DNA from: Mesorhizobium sp. L-2-11
GTDB lineage: Bacteria; Pseudomonadota; Alphaproteobacteria; Rhizobiales; Rhizobiaceae
DNA: 64,000 nucleotides
Direction of reading: 5' to 3'
Assembly: GCF_016756595.1 (NCBI RefSeq)
Contig: NZ_AP023257.1
Location: forward strand, 1,579,001-1,643,000
The position numbers and the translations under genes are program-made. Below are positions 35,593-45,531 of this stretch, in pieces; position 1 is the stretch's first letter; each line of letters opens with the position of its first letter. The notes under the pieces were generated by a model. It was given only the letters and a program-made list of their open reading frames with translations, ran no database searches and had not been told where the DNA came from.

Positions 35593-37349
35593 CCTGATGC
35601 CTTTTCCTCCGGGGCAACTGCTTTAAGCGTTCCCACGGGCGAGCTCGGCGTCACGCCCCGCACGACCAGATCCCTCGACCCAAATGCGTGCTGACGGCCG
35701 GAGTCGAGAACAAGTAAAAGGTCCACTGCCGCCAGGGCACTTGGACGATGGGCGATTACGACAACCACGCCGTGCCGCCGTTTGACTGCAAGGATCGCCT
35801 GGGTCAAAGCCTGCTCGCCTCCAGCGTCCAGATTTGAGTTCGGTTCATCCAAAACGACGAGGAAAGGATCACCATAAAGCGCGCGGGCCAGTCCGATGCG
35901 CTGCCGCTGTCCTGCTGAAAGCGACGCGCCGCCTTCGCCGATCTCGGTCTGGTATCCGCGAGGCAAGCGCAGGATCATTTCGTGCATGCCCGCGGTCTTG
36001 GCCGCCGCGATAATGGTTGCCGGATCCGGAGAAGGATCAAAGCGGGCAATATTTTGAGCAATGGTGCCTGCGAAAAGTTCGACATCTTGCGGCAGATACC
36101 CGATATGCCGCCCCAATGCCTCAGCCGGCCACTGTTCGATGGCGGCGCCGTCCAGGCGGATTTTACCACGCGCAGCCGGCCAGACGCCGACGAGCGCCCG
36201 CGCCAGCGACGATTTGCCCGATGCACTCGGACCGATGACACCGAGCGCGGAGCCGGCGCTCAGCGAAAACGCAATGTCCTGTACGACAAAACGGCTTTCG
36301 CCTGGCGGGACGACACTGACCCCTTCAACCGAGAGTTCGGTCCGCGGCGGCGGCAGCTGCAAGCGATCCTCTGTGGCAGGGAACTGGGTGAAAAGTTCGT
36401 TCAGCCGGCGCCAGCCTTGCCTGGCGGCAAGAAAGTTCTTCCAGTGCGCAATCGCGAGTTCGACCGGCGCCAACGCTCGCGCAGTGAGAATGGAACTTGC
36501 GATGATGATACCAGGCGTGGCTTCCTGGCCGATCACCAAATACGCGCCGATCGCGAGAACGACTGATTGCAGCAGCATCCTAAGGCCGCGGGAGAGCGCG
36601 CCGAATGAACCTGCGACATCGCTGGCGCGCATCTGCGCCTGCCTGTATTTGCCGTTTGCTTCCGCCCAGCGCGAGGCCAGGGTGGATCTCATGCCCATCG
36701 CTTCGAGCACTTCGGCGTTACGGATGCTTGCCAGCGCGATATTGCTGCGCGCTCCGGCATATCCAGACATTTCGGTTGCTGGACGGCGGACCGTTTTCTC
36801 GGTGAGCACGGTCAATGCCAAAAGCAGGATCGCCCCAATCAGCGCAGCCAGGCCGAGCCAAGGATGGAAGGCAAAGCAGAGTCCGAGATAAAGCGGCATC
36901 CACGGCAGGTCGAAAAGAGTGGCGGGACCACCGCTGGCCAGGAAGCTGCCGATTTGATCGAGATCGCGCACCGGCTGCATGCCCTCGCCCGAGCGGCCTC
37001 TGGCCAAGGGCAGTTGCGACATCACGCGGTAGGTCCGTTCACTCAGGCGCTCGTCGAGTCCGCTGCCGATACGCGCCAGCACCCGGCCGCGGATCGCGTC
37101 GAGAGCACTTAGAAAAAAATAAAGAATCGAGATCAGCAGGATCAGAGCCACCAGCGTCGGCACGCTACGGCTGGGCAGGACCCTGTCGTAGACCTGCAGC
37201 ATGAACACCGAGCCGGACAACATCAGCACGTTGATAAGGCCGCTGAAACCCGCCACCGCCAAAAAGGCGCGCCGGAAATGCGCCAGGCAGGCAGCCAATT
37301 CGGACTTCGCCCTCGATGGGCGGAGTCTCTCTAAGCTTGATTGTGACAT
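35589..37349 (-). CDS. type I secretion system permease/ATPase (PrsD-like)
   Basis: 586 residues from the ATG at 37349, which has GAGGGG upstream; an ATG at 37373 has no ribosome site. The N-terminal membrane domain (about 20-310) contains SGSVFMLQVYDRVLPSRSVPTL. The ATPase domain has Walker A IGPSASGKSSLARAL, signature LSAGQRQRIGLARAL and Walker B FLVVLDEPNSNLD. This is the PrtD/PrsD class without an N-terminal peptidase, which exports unprocessed proteins with C-terminal signals. The adjacent CAP-domain gene is the obvious cargo candidate. Confidence 0.94.
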   Translation of the reverse strand: MSQSSLERLRPSRAKSELAACLAHFRRAFLAVAGFSGLINVLMLSGSVFMLQVYDRVLPSRSVPTLVALILLISILYFFLSALDAIRGRVLARIGSGLDERLSERTYRVMSQLPLARGRSGEGMQPVRDLDQIGSFLASGGPATLFDLPWMPLYLGLCFAFHPWLGLAALIGAILLLALTVLTEKTVRRPATEMSGYAGARSNIALASIRNAEVLEAMGMRSTLASRWAEANGKYRQAQMRASDVAGSFGALSRGLRMLLQSVVLAIGAYLVIGQEATPGIIIASSILTARALAPVELAIAHWKNFLAARQGWRRLNELFTQFPATEDRLQLPPPRTELSVEGVSVVPPGESRFVVQDIAFSLSAGSALGVIGPSASGKSSLARALVGVWPAARGKIRLDGAAIEQWPAEALGRHIGYLPQDVELFAGTIAQNIARFDPSPDPATIIAAAKTAGMHEMILRLPRGYQTEIGEGGASLSAGQRQRIGLARALYGDPFLVVLDEPNSNLDAGGEQALTQAILAVKRRHGVVVVIAHRPSALAAVDLLLVLDSGRQHAFGSRDLVVRGVTPSSPVGTLKAVAPEEKASG

Positions 37350-37427
37350 CGATGTCCCCTCGAACAGCCGCATGCGTCAGCAGGCGATGCGGGCCCATAA
37401 CTGCAAGCCCGCATCGTCCGGCATCGG

Positions 37428-38684
37428 CTACGCGGCCTGATCGGCGATCATGCTGTTGTTATGCGCAGACAGTTGCTCGATGAGCTTCGCAGCCAGCGCG
37501 TCGGCATCGCCCGCCTGCGTATGTGCGTATTCTGCCCAATCAAATGCCGGCCTCGAATCGCCCGCAGTTGCCAACGCGGTCGATGCATCGTCGCGGACCT
37601 GTTCGATAGCGTCGTCAAGTTGACCCCGGGCGTTCGCGAGTTGTGGAAACACGATGTTATCGCCGTCAAGCGCCACCTGTGCACCACTCTCCTTAGCCGT
37701 GCCAGGGGTTCCTTCAGCCTCCTCATGTTCGGCCAAGGTCTGGTCGGACCGGAAGTTTGCGCCGTGTTTGCTGAAGAAGTTTGCAAGCCACTGGGAGCCA
37801 GAATCCGGCTGCCCAGAATCCGGCTGCCCAGAAACCGGCGGCGTTGTCGGGGCCGGTTCAGCTTGCGCGGTTGGCGTCGGGGCCGGTTCAGCTTGCGCCG
37901 TTGGTGTCGGGTCCTGCTGCGGCGCCGGATCGGAAGCGGCCGCCGGTTCATCCTGAACGGCAGCGACGGCTCCCTGCTTCGGGTCGACGAGATCGAGTTT
38001 GACGTTCTTGCTCCCGACAGAGACGGTGCGCGTCGAAGCTTCGATGCCCGCCCCCGAGAAGGTCACTGTGTAGGTGCCCGGCTTGAGCGCGAGGTCGTAT
38101 CCGCCAGCGGCCATGGTCTTCGTCGTAAACGTCGTGCCCGTCGAACTCTTCGCTGTGATGGTGAGACCGGATAGGCCTTCACCGGGATCGTAGAACTTGT
38201 CCCCGTCCTTGTCGTCGATCGCCACACCGGTCAGGAACAGGTCTGATCCGGTCTTGGCGAAATTCTCCGTCACGAAACCGCTGGAGCGCCCCCGGTAATC
38301 GCCAACCTCGAATCCAAGCCCTACCTCGCGGAAGTTCGCGTTGAGGATGTTGGCACGATGACCCGAGGAGTTCATCAGGTTGTTGTGCAGAAGCTGAATC
38401 TCGTCATTATAGCCTGCCGGCGACCTGGTCGTAGCCCATGCGATGTTCTCCCCTGTCGCCCAGGAGCCCGCGAGGGTGTAGCCAGCCGCCTTCATACGCT
38501 GGGTGGGTGAGGATCCTCCCGACCCGGTGTGAGAAAAGGTGTCGGTTGCAAGCATCCATCTGCTGTGCCCCTCAGCCGCCTCGCTGAGGTCATTGTCAAA
38601 GGCCAGCGGCTGCACGCCGGCCTTAGCCCTCGCCGCGTTGATAAGTTCAAGTAGATATTGTTCATGTGCGCTATGTTGCGGCAT
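37428..38684 (-). CDS. CAP/SCP-domain extracellular protein, likely type I secretion substrate
   Basis: 418 residues with no N-terminal signal peptide. Residues about 5-140 are a CAP domain (EQYLLELINAARAKAGVQPL, HSRWMLATDTFSHTG, SGHRANILNANFREVGLG). A calcium-loop-like segment DDKDGDKFYDPGEG and a carboxypeptidase-regulatory-like beta domain follow (about 168-235). A Pro/Thr/Ala/Gln linker repeats PTPTAQAEPA and GQPDS units. An acidic alpha-helical C-terminus ends the protein. Start at the ATG 38684. The absence of a Sec signal and the downstream exporter genes point to type I secretion. Confidence 0.87.
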   Translation of the reverse strand: MPQHSAHEQYLLELINAARAKAGVQPLAFDNDLSEAAEGHSRWMLATDTFSHTGSGGSSPTQRMKAAGYTLAGSWATGENIAWATTRSPAGYNDEIQLLHNNLMNSSGHRANILNANFREVGLGFEVGDYRGRSSGFVTENFAKTGSDLFLTGVAIDDKDGDKFYDPGEGLSGLTITAKSSTGTTFTTKTMAAGGYDLALKPGTYTVTFSGAGIEASTRTVSVGSKNVKLDLVDPKQGAVAAVQDEPAAASDPAPQQDPTPTAQAEPAPTPTAQAEPAPTTPPVSGQPDSGQPDSGSQWLANFFSKHGANFRSDQTLAEHEEAEGTPGTAKESGAQVALDGDNIVFPQLANARGQLDDAIEQVRDDASTALATAGDSRPAFDWAEYAHTQAGDADALAAKLIEQLSAHNNSMIADQAA

Positions 38685-39119
38685 TAGGTCGTCGCTCCAC
38701 TGTTTCGTTTTTGGACGGTCCCGCCAGCTGTAGAATTTCCCCCATGCTGCTCGGTAAAAGCCGACTGTGGCTAACCTGCGGCAAGCACCTGTTAACCATG
38801 ATTTTGTTAAAGAGAATTTGCGGAAACCCGATAACGTAAAATTTCATATTGTAATGCAACCACCTAGTTGTAGTACAGCCACCCTGCGCGTTCGCGCGAC
38901 GCGCGCCACGAAAAGCTGATCAAGTCGGCTTCGCCTTGCAACCGGGACGCTTGGTTGTGGAGCGCTGGATCAGCCGCAACAGGCGGCCTATGGTAGACGC
39001 GCGCCAGTTGGCTAGACCAATGCGATTGCGGCGGATCCCGCCTTTTCCATCTCGTTGGCCGGCGCGCTTGTCCGGAGGGCGGAACTCTCGGCCGATTGAG
39101 CTCGCCCGCGGCCCTCGCT
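38685..39119. other. intergenic region between kdpE and the secretion cassette
   Basis: About 435 bases without a credible gene. The part next to the CAP-domain gene (about 38780-38870) is AT-rich and is the likely place for its promoter. Open frames on both strands further along have no ribosome site or family character. Confidence 0.45.
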
Positions 39120-39812
39120 TCAGTCGACTTCGCGCAAGCGGTATCCGACGCCGGTTTCGGTGGTGATGTAACGCGGCTGGTCGGGCGTTCTCTCGATCTT
39201 TTGCCTGAGCTGCCGCACATAGACCCTGAGATACTGCACGTCGGTCGAATCGCCCCAGACCTGCTTCAAAAGGAACTGGTGGGTGAGAACCTTGCCGGCG
39301 TGCTGCACGAGGATGCGCAGGATGTCGTACTCCTTCGGCGAGAGCTTTATCTCCCTGTCCTCGATCATGACGATGCGCTTCACCAGATCGACCGTGAGAT
39401 CGCCGGTGTGAAAGACCGGCTTCTCGCCTTGCTGCTGGAACTTGTGGCGGAGCGCCACGCGGATGCGCGCGACAAGCTCGTTCATGCCGAACGGCTTGGT
39501 GATATAGTCGTCGGCGCCGAGATCAAGTGCCGAGACGATGCCGGCCTCGTCGGTGCGGCTGGAAAGGATGACGACGGGAACATCCAGGCCGTCGTCCCGC
39601 CATTTGCGCAGCAATTCGTGGCCGCCCATACCGGGCAGGCCGAGATCGAGCAGGATCAGGTCCGGCCTTTCCGTCTCCATCAGTTCGATCGCCGTCCTGG
39701 CGTTCGGCGCCTCGCTGATCGCATAGCCCTGGCTGCCAAGGCCGACGCGGAGCAGCTTGCGGATCGGCGGTTCGTCATCGACGACCAATATCCTGACGTC
39801 CAGGTTCGTCAT
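39120..39812 (-). CDS. kdpE: KDP operon response regulator KdpE
   Basis: OmpR-family regulator activated by KdpD to induce kdp at low potassium or high osmolarity. 230 residues from the ATG at 39812: receiver domain with RILVVDDEPPIRKLLRVGL and phospho-Asp in LILLDLGLPGMGG, and a winged helix with LSPKEYDILRILVQHAGKVL and LRVYVRQLRQKIE. An earlier in-frame ATG at 39836 would overlap kdpD. A 14-base duplication (CAGGTTCGTCATGG twice) covers this start. Confidence 0.95.
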   Translation of the reverse strand: MTNLDVRILVVDDEPPIRKLLRVGLGSQGYAISEAPNARTAIELMETERPDLILLDLGLPGMGGHELLRKWRDDGLDVPVVILSSRTDEAGIVSALDLGADDYITKPFGMNELVARIRVALRHKFQQQGEKPVFHTGDLTVDLVKRIVMIEDREIKLSPKEYDILRILVQHAGKVLTHQFLLKQVWGDSTDVQYLRVYVRQLRQKIERTPDQPRYITTETGVGYRLREVD

Positions 39813-39822
39813 GGCAGGTTCG

Positions 39823-42540
39823 TCATGGCAGGTCATCCACGTCGGGGTCGCCCACATGTTGGTCTGCCGCTACCGGCATCTTGATGGTAAAAACCGCCCC
39901 CGGGCGGTCAGTCCTGTTGGCCGCGGAAATCGTCCCGCCCATCGCCTCGATGAAGCCACGGCAGATCGAGAGCCCGAGCCCGGTGCCGGCACGGACCTGA
40001 TCGCCCTTGCGCACCCGGTGGAACGTGTCGAAAATGCGTTCCAGATCCGCTGGCGGAATGCCCGGCCCCTCGTCCATGATCTGCAGGATGACGGAACCAT
40101 TGTCGGCCCAGCCCTGCAGGCGGATCGTCGAAGCTGGTGGGGCAAACTTAGCGGCATTGTCGAGGAGATTGAACAGCGCCTGCTCGAACAGGACGGGGTC
40201 GACCCTCAGCATCGGCAAATCCGTGGGAATGTCGATTTCGGTCTTGTGTTCGCCGATGATTTTTCTGGCTCGATGCAAGGCGGTGCCGACAATGTCGCCG
40301 ACATAGTGGAACGCGTAGTTCGGCTCCATCGCACCGGATTCGATCTTGGTCATGTCAAGCAGATTGGCGATGAAGCGGTTCAGCCGTTCCGATTCGTCGA
40401 GCACGGTCGACAGCAGGTCCGCCCGGTCCGTTTCGGGAAGCGCCGGCGCAAATTCCCGCAATGTGCCGGCGGCGCCCATGATGGCGGCAAGCGGCGTTTT
40501 CAGGTCATGCGAAATCGAGGTCAGCAGCGCCGAGCGCAGGCGGTCCGCCTCGGCCTCGAGCTTGGCCCGGTCGGCGTCGGCAACAAGCTGTATGCGCTCG
40601 ATGGCGACTGCCGCTTGATCCGCGAGCGCGTCGAGCAGGCGCTTCTGTTCGGGGGTCAGCAACGGGCCATGCTTATCGTTGTCGAGGCCGACGACGCCGA
40701 CGGCGGTGCGACCGGTCCGCAACGGCAGATACAGGCGTCTTGCTCCGGGAAGCGTGTCGGCGCCGCGGCCGGCGGGGCGATCGTGCTCCCAGGCCCAACG
40801 GGCGGCCGCGATGTCGGCCTCGGCCAGCGTGTCGTCGGGCGGGTAACCGGCCTTGACGGTGATCGTGCCGTTTTCCGGCAGCAGCAGCACCACGCGCAAC
40901 TTCAGCATCGAGGCTATCTGGAAGGCAGTCGCCCAGAGCACGTCGTCAAGCGTGCCAGCGCCGGCGAGCTTCTTCGAGAAAAGATAGATATCTTCCGTGG
41001 CGCGTGCCCGCGCACGGGCAGCGACCGCCTGTCGCTGCACCCGCACTGTCAGATTGCTGGCAATGACTGCAACAACCAGGAAGGCAGCCAGCGCCACGAT
41101 GCTCTCCGGATCCTGGATCGTCAGCGTGTAGCGTGGTTCCAGGAAGAAATAGTTGAAGGCAGTGGCGCTGATGAGGCAGGCATACAAAGCCGGCCAGAGA
41201 CCGCCGGTCACCGCCGACGTCAGAACCCCGATGAGAAAGATGATCGCCAGATTGCGGACGTCGAGAAACTGATGAAGAAGGAAAGCGAAGGCGAGCGAGC
41301 CAGCAACATAGGCCGTGGCCTTGAGATAGGGCCAGATCTCGAATTGCCACTGCTCGTCCGCCACCTTGACGGTCCGTGACGTCGTCTCGTCGTTGCGTTC
41401 GTTTCCCGAAATGACATGGACGCTGATGTCGCCGGCGTTGCGGATGAGATCATAAGTGAGCGAGCCCTCGATCAATTCCCGCCAGCGCGATCGGGTCGGC
41501 CTGCCGATCACGATATGGGTGAAGTTGTTGGCGGTCGCATGGCGAACGATGTCCTGTGCGACGTTCTGGCCTGGAATGGTCGTCACCTCGGCGCCGAGTT
41601 GCTCGGCAAGGCGCAGCAGCGTCGCGAGCCGATCCTTGTCCTCCTCGGACGTGGCGGCTGAACGAGGGGTATCGACATGAAGCGCCGTCCAGGGGGCGCG
41701 AAGCCGGTCGGCCAATCTCCGCGCGTAGCGGACGCGGGCCGCCCCGCCCGGACGCGCGTCGACGCAGACGAGAACCCTTTCCCCCGCCGCCCAGGGCCCG
41801 GGTATGGCGTGGGCCTGCATGTGGGTCAGCAACTGCTCGTCGACGCGCTGGGCGGTGCGGCGCAGCGCCAGTTCCCTGAGCGCCGTCAGATTGCCTGGCG
41901 AGAAATAGTTCTCGATGGCGCGCCGGGCGGTGCTGGGGATATAGACCTTGCCTTCCTCGAGACGCTTGATCAGGTCGTCGGGCGTGAGATCGATGATCTC
42001 GATGTCGTCGGCCTGGTCGATGATGGAGTCTGGAACCGTCTCGCGCACCCTGACGCGCGTGATCTGCGCCACGACATCGTTCAGGCTTTCGACATGCTGG
42101 ATGTTGAGCGTGGTGTAGACGTCGATGCCGTGCGTCAGGATTTCCTGAACGTCGAGATAGCGCTTGGGATGGCGGCTGCCCGGCGCGTTGGTATGGGCAA
42201 GCTCGTCGACGAGGACCAGCGCCGGACGCCGGGCAAGGATAGCATCGAGGTCCATTTCCTCGAGGATGCGCCCCTTGTAGTCGACCCGACGACGGGGGAT
42301 CACCTCATAGCCGTCGACCAGCACCTGGGTTTCCTTGCGGCCATGCGTCTCGACGACGCCGATCACCACGTCCACTCCGTCGGCCAATCTTGCACGGCCC
42401 GACATCAGCATGTCATAGGTCTTGCCGACACCGGGTGCTGCACCCAGAAAAATCCGCAGACGACCGCGCGCTTCCCGCTCCGCACGGTCAAGCAGGGCGT
42501 CGGGTGAGGGTCTGGTTTCGTTGCTTCTGTCGTCCGGCAT
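39823..42540 (-). CDS. kdpD: sensor histidine kinase KdpD
   Basis: Membrane sensor of potassium and turgor, partner of KdpE. About 905 residues from the ATG at 42540: N-terminal KdpD domain with Walker-like IFLGAAPGVGKTYDML and the DELAHTNAPGSRHPKRY signature, a universal-stress-type domain (about 250-370), four membrane helices (about 395-500), a GAF-like domain, the HisKA motif SISHDLKTPLAAIMG, and ATPase boxes LFNLLDNAAKFAPP and GTGLGLSICRG. It overlaps or abuts kdpE and lies downstream of kdpC. Confidence 0.96.
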   Translation of the reverse strand: MPDDRSNETRPSPDALLDRAEREARGRLRIFLGAAPGVGKTYDMLMSGRARLADGVDVVIGVVETHGRKETQVLVDGYEVIPRRRVDYKGRILEEMDLDAILARRPALVLVDELAHTNAPGSRHPKRYLDVQEILTHGIDVYTTLNIQHVESLNDVVAQITRVRVRETVPDSIIDQADDIEIIDLTPDDLIKRLEEGKVYIPSTARRAIENYFSPGNLTALRELALRRTAQRVDEQLLTHMQAHAIPGPWAAGERVLVCVDARPGGAARVRYARRLADRLRAPWTALHVDTPRSAATSEEDKDRLATLLRLAEQLGAEVTTIPGQNVAQDIVRHATANNFTHIVIGRPTRSRWRELIEGSLTYDLIRNAGDISVHVISGNERNDETTSRTVKVADEQWQFEIWPYLKATAYVAGSLAFAFLLHQFLDVRNLAIIFLIGVLTSAVTGGLWPALYACLISATAFNYFFLEPRYTLTIQDPESIVALAAFLVVAVIASNLTVRVQRQAVAARARARATEDIYLFSKKLAGAGTLDDVLWATAFQIASMLKLRVVLLLPENGTITVKAGYPPDDTLAEADIAAARWAWEHDRPAGRGADTLPGARRLYLPLRTGRTAVGVVGLDNDKHGPLLTPEQKRLLDALADQAAVAIERIQLVADADRAKLEAEADRLRSALLTSISHDLKTPLAAIMGAAGTLREFAPALPETDRADLLSTVLDESERLNRFIANLLDMTKIESGAMEPNYAFHYVGDIVGTALHRARKIIGEHKTEIDIPTDLPMLRVDPVLFEQALFNLLDNAAKFAPPASTIRLQGWADNGSVILQIMDEGPGIPPADLERIFDTFHRVRKGDQVRAGTGLGLSICRGFIEAMGGTISAANRTDRPGAVFTIKMPVAADQHVGDPDVDDLP

Positions 42541-42609
42541 CACAATCGATCATGAATGGCGCCGGGGATGGTGTCGATCCCCAGCCGACCACTCATTGCT
42601 TCCCACCAT

Positions 42610-43179
42610 TCATTGCCTGGTGGCCTCGTCCAGCGCCAGGTTAAGCGCCAGCACATTGACCACAGGCTCTCCCATGAAGCCGAGCTCGCGGTCCTCCACA
42701 TGGCTGTCGACAAGCGATTTGACCCTGGCTTCATCGACGCCCCTGGCCCTGGCCACCCTGGCGACCTGGAAATAGGCGGCCTCGGGGCTGATATGCGGAT
42801 CGAGGCCGCTGCCTGAAGTCGTGACCAGATCGATCGGCACCTTCTGGTTCGGATTTTCGGCTTTCAGCCTGTCGGCATCGCTCTTGACGCGGTCGATCAG
42901 CTTGGCGTTGGTCGGCCCGAGATTCGAGCCGCTCGAAGCGGCGGCGTCGTAGCCGTCGCTCGCAGCCGACGGCCGGCCATGGAAATAGCGCTCGCTGGCA
43001 AAAGCCTGGCCGATCAGTTCGGAGCCGACGACCTTGCCGTCCCTCTCGATCAGGCTGCCATTGGCCTGGCGCGGGAACAAGGCCTGGGCGATGCCGGTCA
43101 TGCCGATCGGATAGATCAGGCCGGTGAGGATGGTGAAGAAAACGATCATGGTGATCGCGGGTCTGATTTGCTTGAGCAT
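42610..43179 (-). CDS. kdpC: potassium-transporting ATPase subunit C
   Basis: KdpC stabilises the KdpFABC complex in the membrane. 189 residues from the ATG at 43179, preceded by AAGGAA; one membrane helix (about 8-30), then a periplasmic domain with [25 protein letters not shown] and the conserved end [13 protein letters not shown]. It is 30 bases after kdpB. Confidence 0.95.
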   Translation of the reverse strand: MLKQIRPAITMIVFFTILTGLIYPIGMTGIAQALFPRQANGSLIERDGKVVGSELIGQAFASERYFHGRPSAASDGYDAAASSGSNLGPTNAKLIDRVKSDADRLKAENPNQKVPIDLVTTSGSGLDPHISPEAAYFQVARVARARGVDEARVKSLVDSHVEDRELGFMGEPVVNVLALNLALDEATRQ

Positions 43180-43209
43180 GATCAATTCCTTAGGCGAGGC
43201 CCAACTTTT

Positions 43210-45303
43210 TTATGCGAGGCCCAGCGCGGTGATGGCCAAGTCGATCGCCTTGATGCCGACGAAGGGGACGATAATGCCGCCGAGGCCGTAGACTAGAAGG
43301 TTGCGGCTGAGCAGTGCGCCCGCGCCGATCGCGCGATATCTGACGCCTCTCAGCGACAGCGGGATCAGCGCGACGATGATCAGTGCGTTGAAGATGATGG
43401 CCGAGAGAATGGCGCTCTGCGGCGTTGCCAGATGCATGACGTTGAGCGCCTGCAGCGGACCTGATGTCTGCCCCGGCGCGATGTAGAAGACGGCGAATAT
43501 GGCCGGGATGATGGCAAAATACTTGGCGACGTCGTTGGCGATGGAGAAGGTTGTCAGCGAGCCGCGCGTCATCAGCAGCGCCTTGCCGATTTCCACGATC
43601 TCGATCAGCTTGGTCGGATCGCTGTCGAGGTCGACCATATTGCCGGCTTCGCGTGCGGCGACCGTGCCGGTGTTCATGGCAACGCCGACATCGGCCTGCG
43701 CAAGGGCAGGCGCATCATTGGTGCCGTCGCCGCACATGGCGACGAGCTTGCCCTTGGCCTGTTCGTCGCGGATGAGCTTCAGCTTGTCCTCGGGCGTCGC
43801 CTGGGCAAGAAAATCGTCGACGCCGGCCTCCGCCGCGATCGCCGCCGCCGTCATCGGGTTGTCGCCGGTGATCATCACCGTGCGGATACCCATCTTGCGC
43901 AGTTCGGCGAAGCGTTCCCTGATGCCGCCCTTGACGATGTCCTTGAGATGGACGACGCCGAGCAGGCGTCCGTCGCGCTCGACCGCAAGCGGCGTGCCGC
44001 CGGACTTGGCGACGTCGTCGGCGATCGCCTGCAGGTCGCGGACGGTGTCGCTGCCGGGGCGCGTGCCATGCCTGGCGACGGTCGACTGATTGACGTGCGC
44101 GAGCACCGAATCGACCGCGCCCTTGCGAACCGAAGAGCCATCGAGGTCGACGCCGCTCATGCGGGTTTGCGCGGTGAAGGGCACGAAAGCGGCATGCAGT
44201 GTTGCCATGTCGCGGGCACGGATGGCGTATTTCTCTTTCGCCAGCACGACGATCGAGCGGCCTTCCGGCGTCTCATCGGCAAGCGAGGCCAACTGTGCCG
44301 CGTCGGCCAACTCCTGTTCGGTGACGCCCTTGACCGGGCGGAATGAAGTCGCCTGGCGATTGCCGAGCGTGATCGTGCCGGTCTTGTCGAGCAGCAGCGT
44401 GTCGACGTCACCGGCCGCCTCGACGGCGCGGCCCGACATCGCCAGCACGTTGAACCGCACCAGGCGATCCATGCCGGCGATGCCGATGGCCGAAAGCAGC
44501 GCGCCGATCGTCGTCGGGATCAAGGTGACGAACAGGGCGACGAGGACGGTCACCGAAATGGTGCCGCCCGAATAGGCGGCGAAACTCGGGATCGTTGCCG
44601 TCGCCAGCACGAAGATCAGCGTCATGCCGACGAGCAGGATGTTGAGCGCGATCTCGTTGGGCGTCTTCTGGCGCGCAGCGCCTTCGACCAGCGAGATCAT
44701 GCGGTCGAGGAACGTATGGCCGGAGGCAGCGGTGATGCGCACGCGGATCCAGTCGGACAGAACCTGGGTGCCGCCGGTCACCGCCGAACGGTCGCCGCCG
44801 GATTCGCGGATCACCGGAGCCGATTCGCCGGTGATCGCCGCCTCGTTGACCGAAGCGACGCCTTCGATCACCTCGCCGTCCGACGGAATGATGTCGCCGG
44901 CCTCGACGAGCACGACGTCGCCGACCTTCAGGCTGGTGCCGGGCACCAGCTTGAACCTGGTGCGGTCGTCGCCGCTCAACAGCTTGGCCTGGGTCTCGGT
45001 GCGAGCCTTGCGCAGCGAATCGGCCTGCGCCTTGCCTCGGCCTTCGGCGACCGCTTCGGCGAAGTTGGCGAAAAGCACGGTGAACCACAGCCAGATGATG
45101 ATCTGCAGCGAGAAGCCGAGATCGCCGCCGCCAGTGACGAGATCCTTGACGAACAGGACTGAGGTGAGCGCCGAGACGACGGCGACGACGAACATCACCG
45201 GATTGCGCATCAAGGTGCGCGGGTTCAGTTTCCTGAAGGCGCCGTCGATGGCGGGCAGCAGGATGCGGGCATCCATGATGACAGCGGATTTGGACTGGCT
45301 CAT
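43210..45303 (-). CDS. kdpB: potassium-transporting P-type ATPase subunit KdpB
   Basis: Catalytic P-type ATPase of the high-affinity Kdp pump. 697 residues with the phosphorylated Asp in [15 protein letters not shown], the TGES dephosphorylation loop in [14 protein letters not shown], hinge [21 protein letters not shown] and six or seven membrane helices. Start at the ATG 45303 overlaps the end of a small membrane protein gene by four bases. Confidence 0.97.
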   Translation of the reverse strand: MSQSKSAVIMDARILLPAIDGAFRKLNPRTLMRNPVMFVVAVVSALTSVLFVKDLVTGGGDLGFSLQIIIWLWFTVLFANFAEAVAEGRGKAQADSLRKARTETQAKLLSGDDRTRFKLVPGTSLKVGDVVLVEAGDIIPSDGEVIEGVASVNEAAITGESAPVIRESGGDRSAVTGGTQVLSDWIRVRITAASGHTFLDRMISLVEGAARQKTPNEIALNILLVGMTLIFVLATATIPSFAAYSGGTISVTVLVALFVTLIPTTIGALLSAIGIAGMDRLVRFNVLAMSGRAVEAAGDVDTLLLDKTGTITLGNRQATSFRPVKGVTEQELADAAQLASLADETPEGRSIVVLAKEKYAIRARDMATLHAAFVPFTAQTRMSGVDLDGSSVRKGAVDSVLAHVNQSTVARHGTRPGSDTVRDLQAIADDVAKSGGTPLAVERDGRLLGVVHLKDIVKGGIRERFAELRKMGIRTVMITGDNPMTAAAIAAEAGVDDFLAQATPEDKLKLIRDEQAKGKLVAMCGDGTNDAPALAQADVGVAMNTGTVAAREAGNMVDLDSDPTKLIEIVEIGKALLMTRGSLTTFSIANDVAKYFAIIPAIFAVFYIAPGQTSGPLQALNVMHLATPQSAILSAIIFNALIIVALIPLSLRGVRYRAIGAGALLSRNLLVYGLGGIIVPFVGIKAIDLAITALGLA

Positions 45304-45506
45304 TTAGTGGCTCCAGTATCGATGTTGTTGACCGATCGATCGTAGGCCGAAAGAAGATGCGGCAGCCCGGAGGCCAGCAGCCAGATCACGATCATGACTG
45401 CGGCAATGCCGAAGAACGTCGGCATGGTCGGGAAAGGCGGCGGGGTTGCCCCTTTCTGATCGGCTCGACGCCGAATCTTGCGACATATGGTTTCGAACCA
45501 GGACAT
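45300..45506 (-). CDS. small single-helix membrane protein between kdpA and kdpB
   Basis: 68 residues: a basic cytoplasmic N-terminus ([19 protein letters not shown]), a proline-containing turn, one membrane helix (about 31-51, [22 protein letters not shown]) and a short tail. It overlaps kdpB by ATGA, so it is translationally coupled to it. It is not one of the four classical Kdp subunits. I do not know its function; a role in assembly or regulation of the pump is a guess from context. Confidence 0.75.
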   Translation of the reverse strand: MSWFETICRKIRRRADQKGATPPPFPTMPTFFGIAAVMIVIWLLASGLPHLLSAYDRSVNNIDTGATK

Positions 45507-45531
45507 GATTTTGATCCAAGGTAGCGACAGT

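Noticed and set aside
38864..39220. Minus-strand open frame of 118 codons upstream of the CAP-domain gene
   Set aside because: It overlaps the kdpE 3' end in another frame, is Arg/Pro/Ser-rich, and shows no motif.
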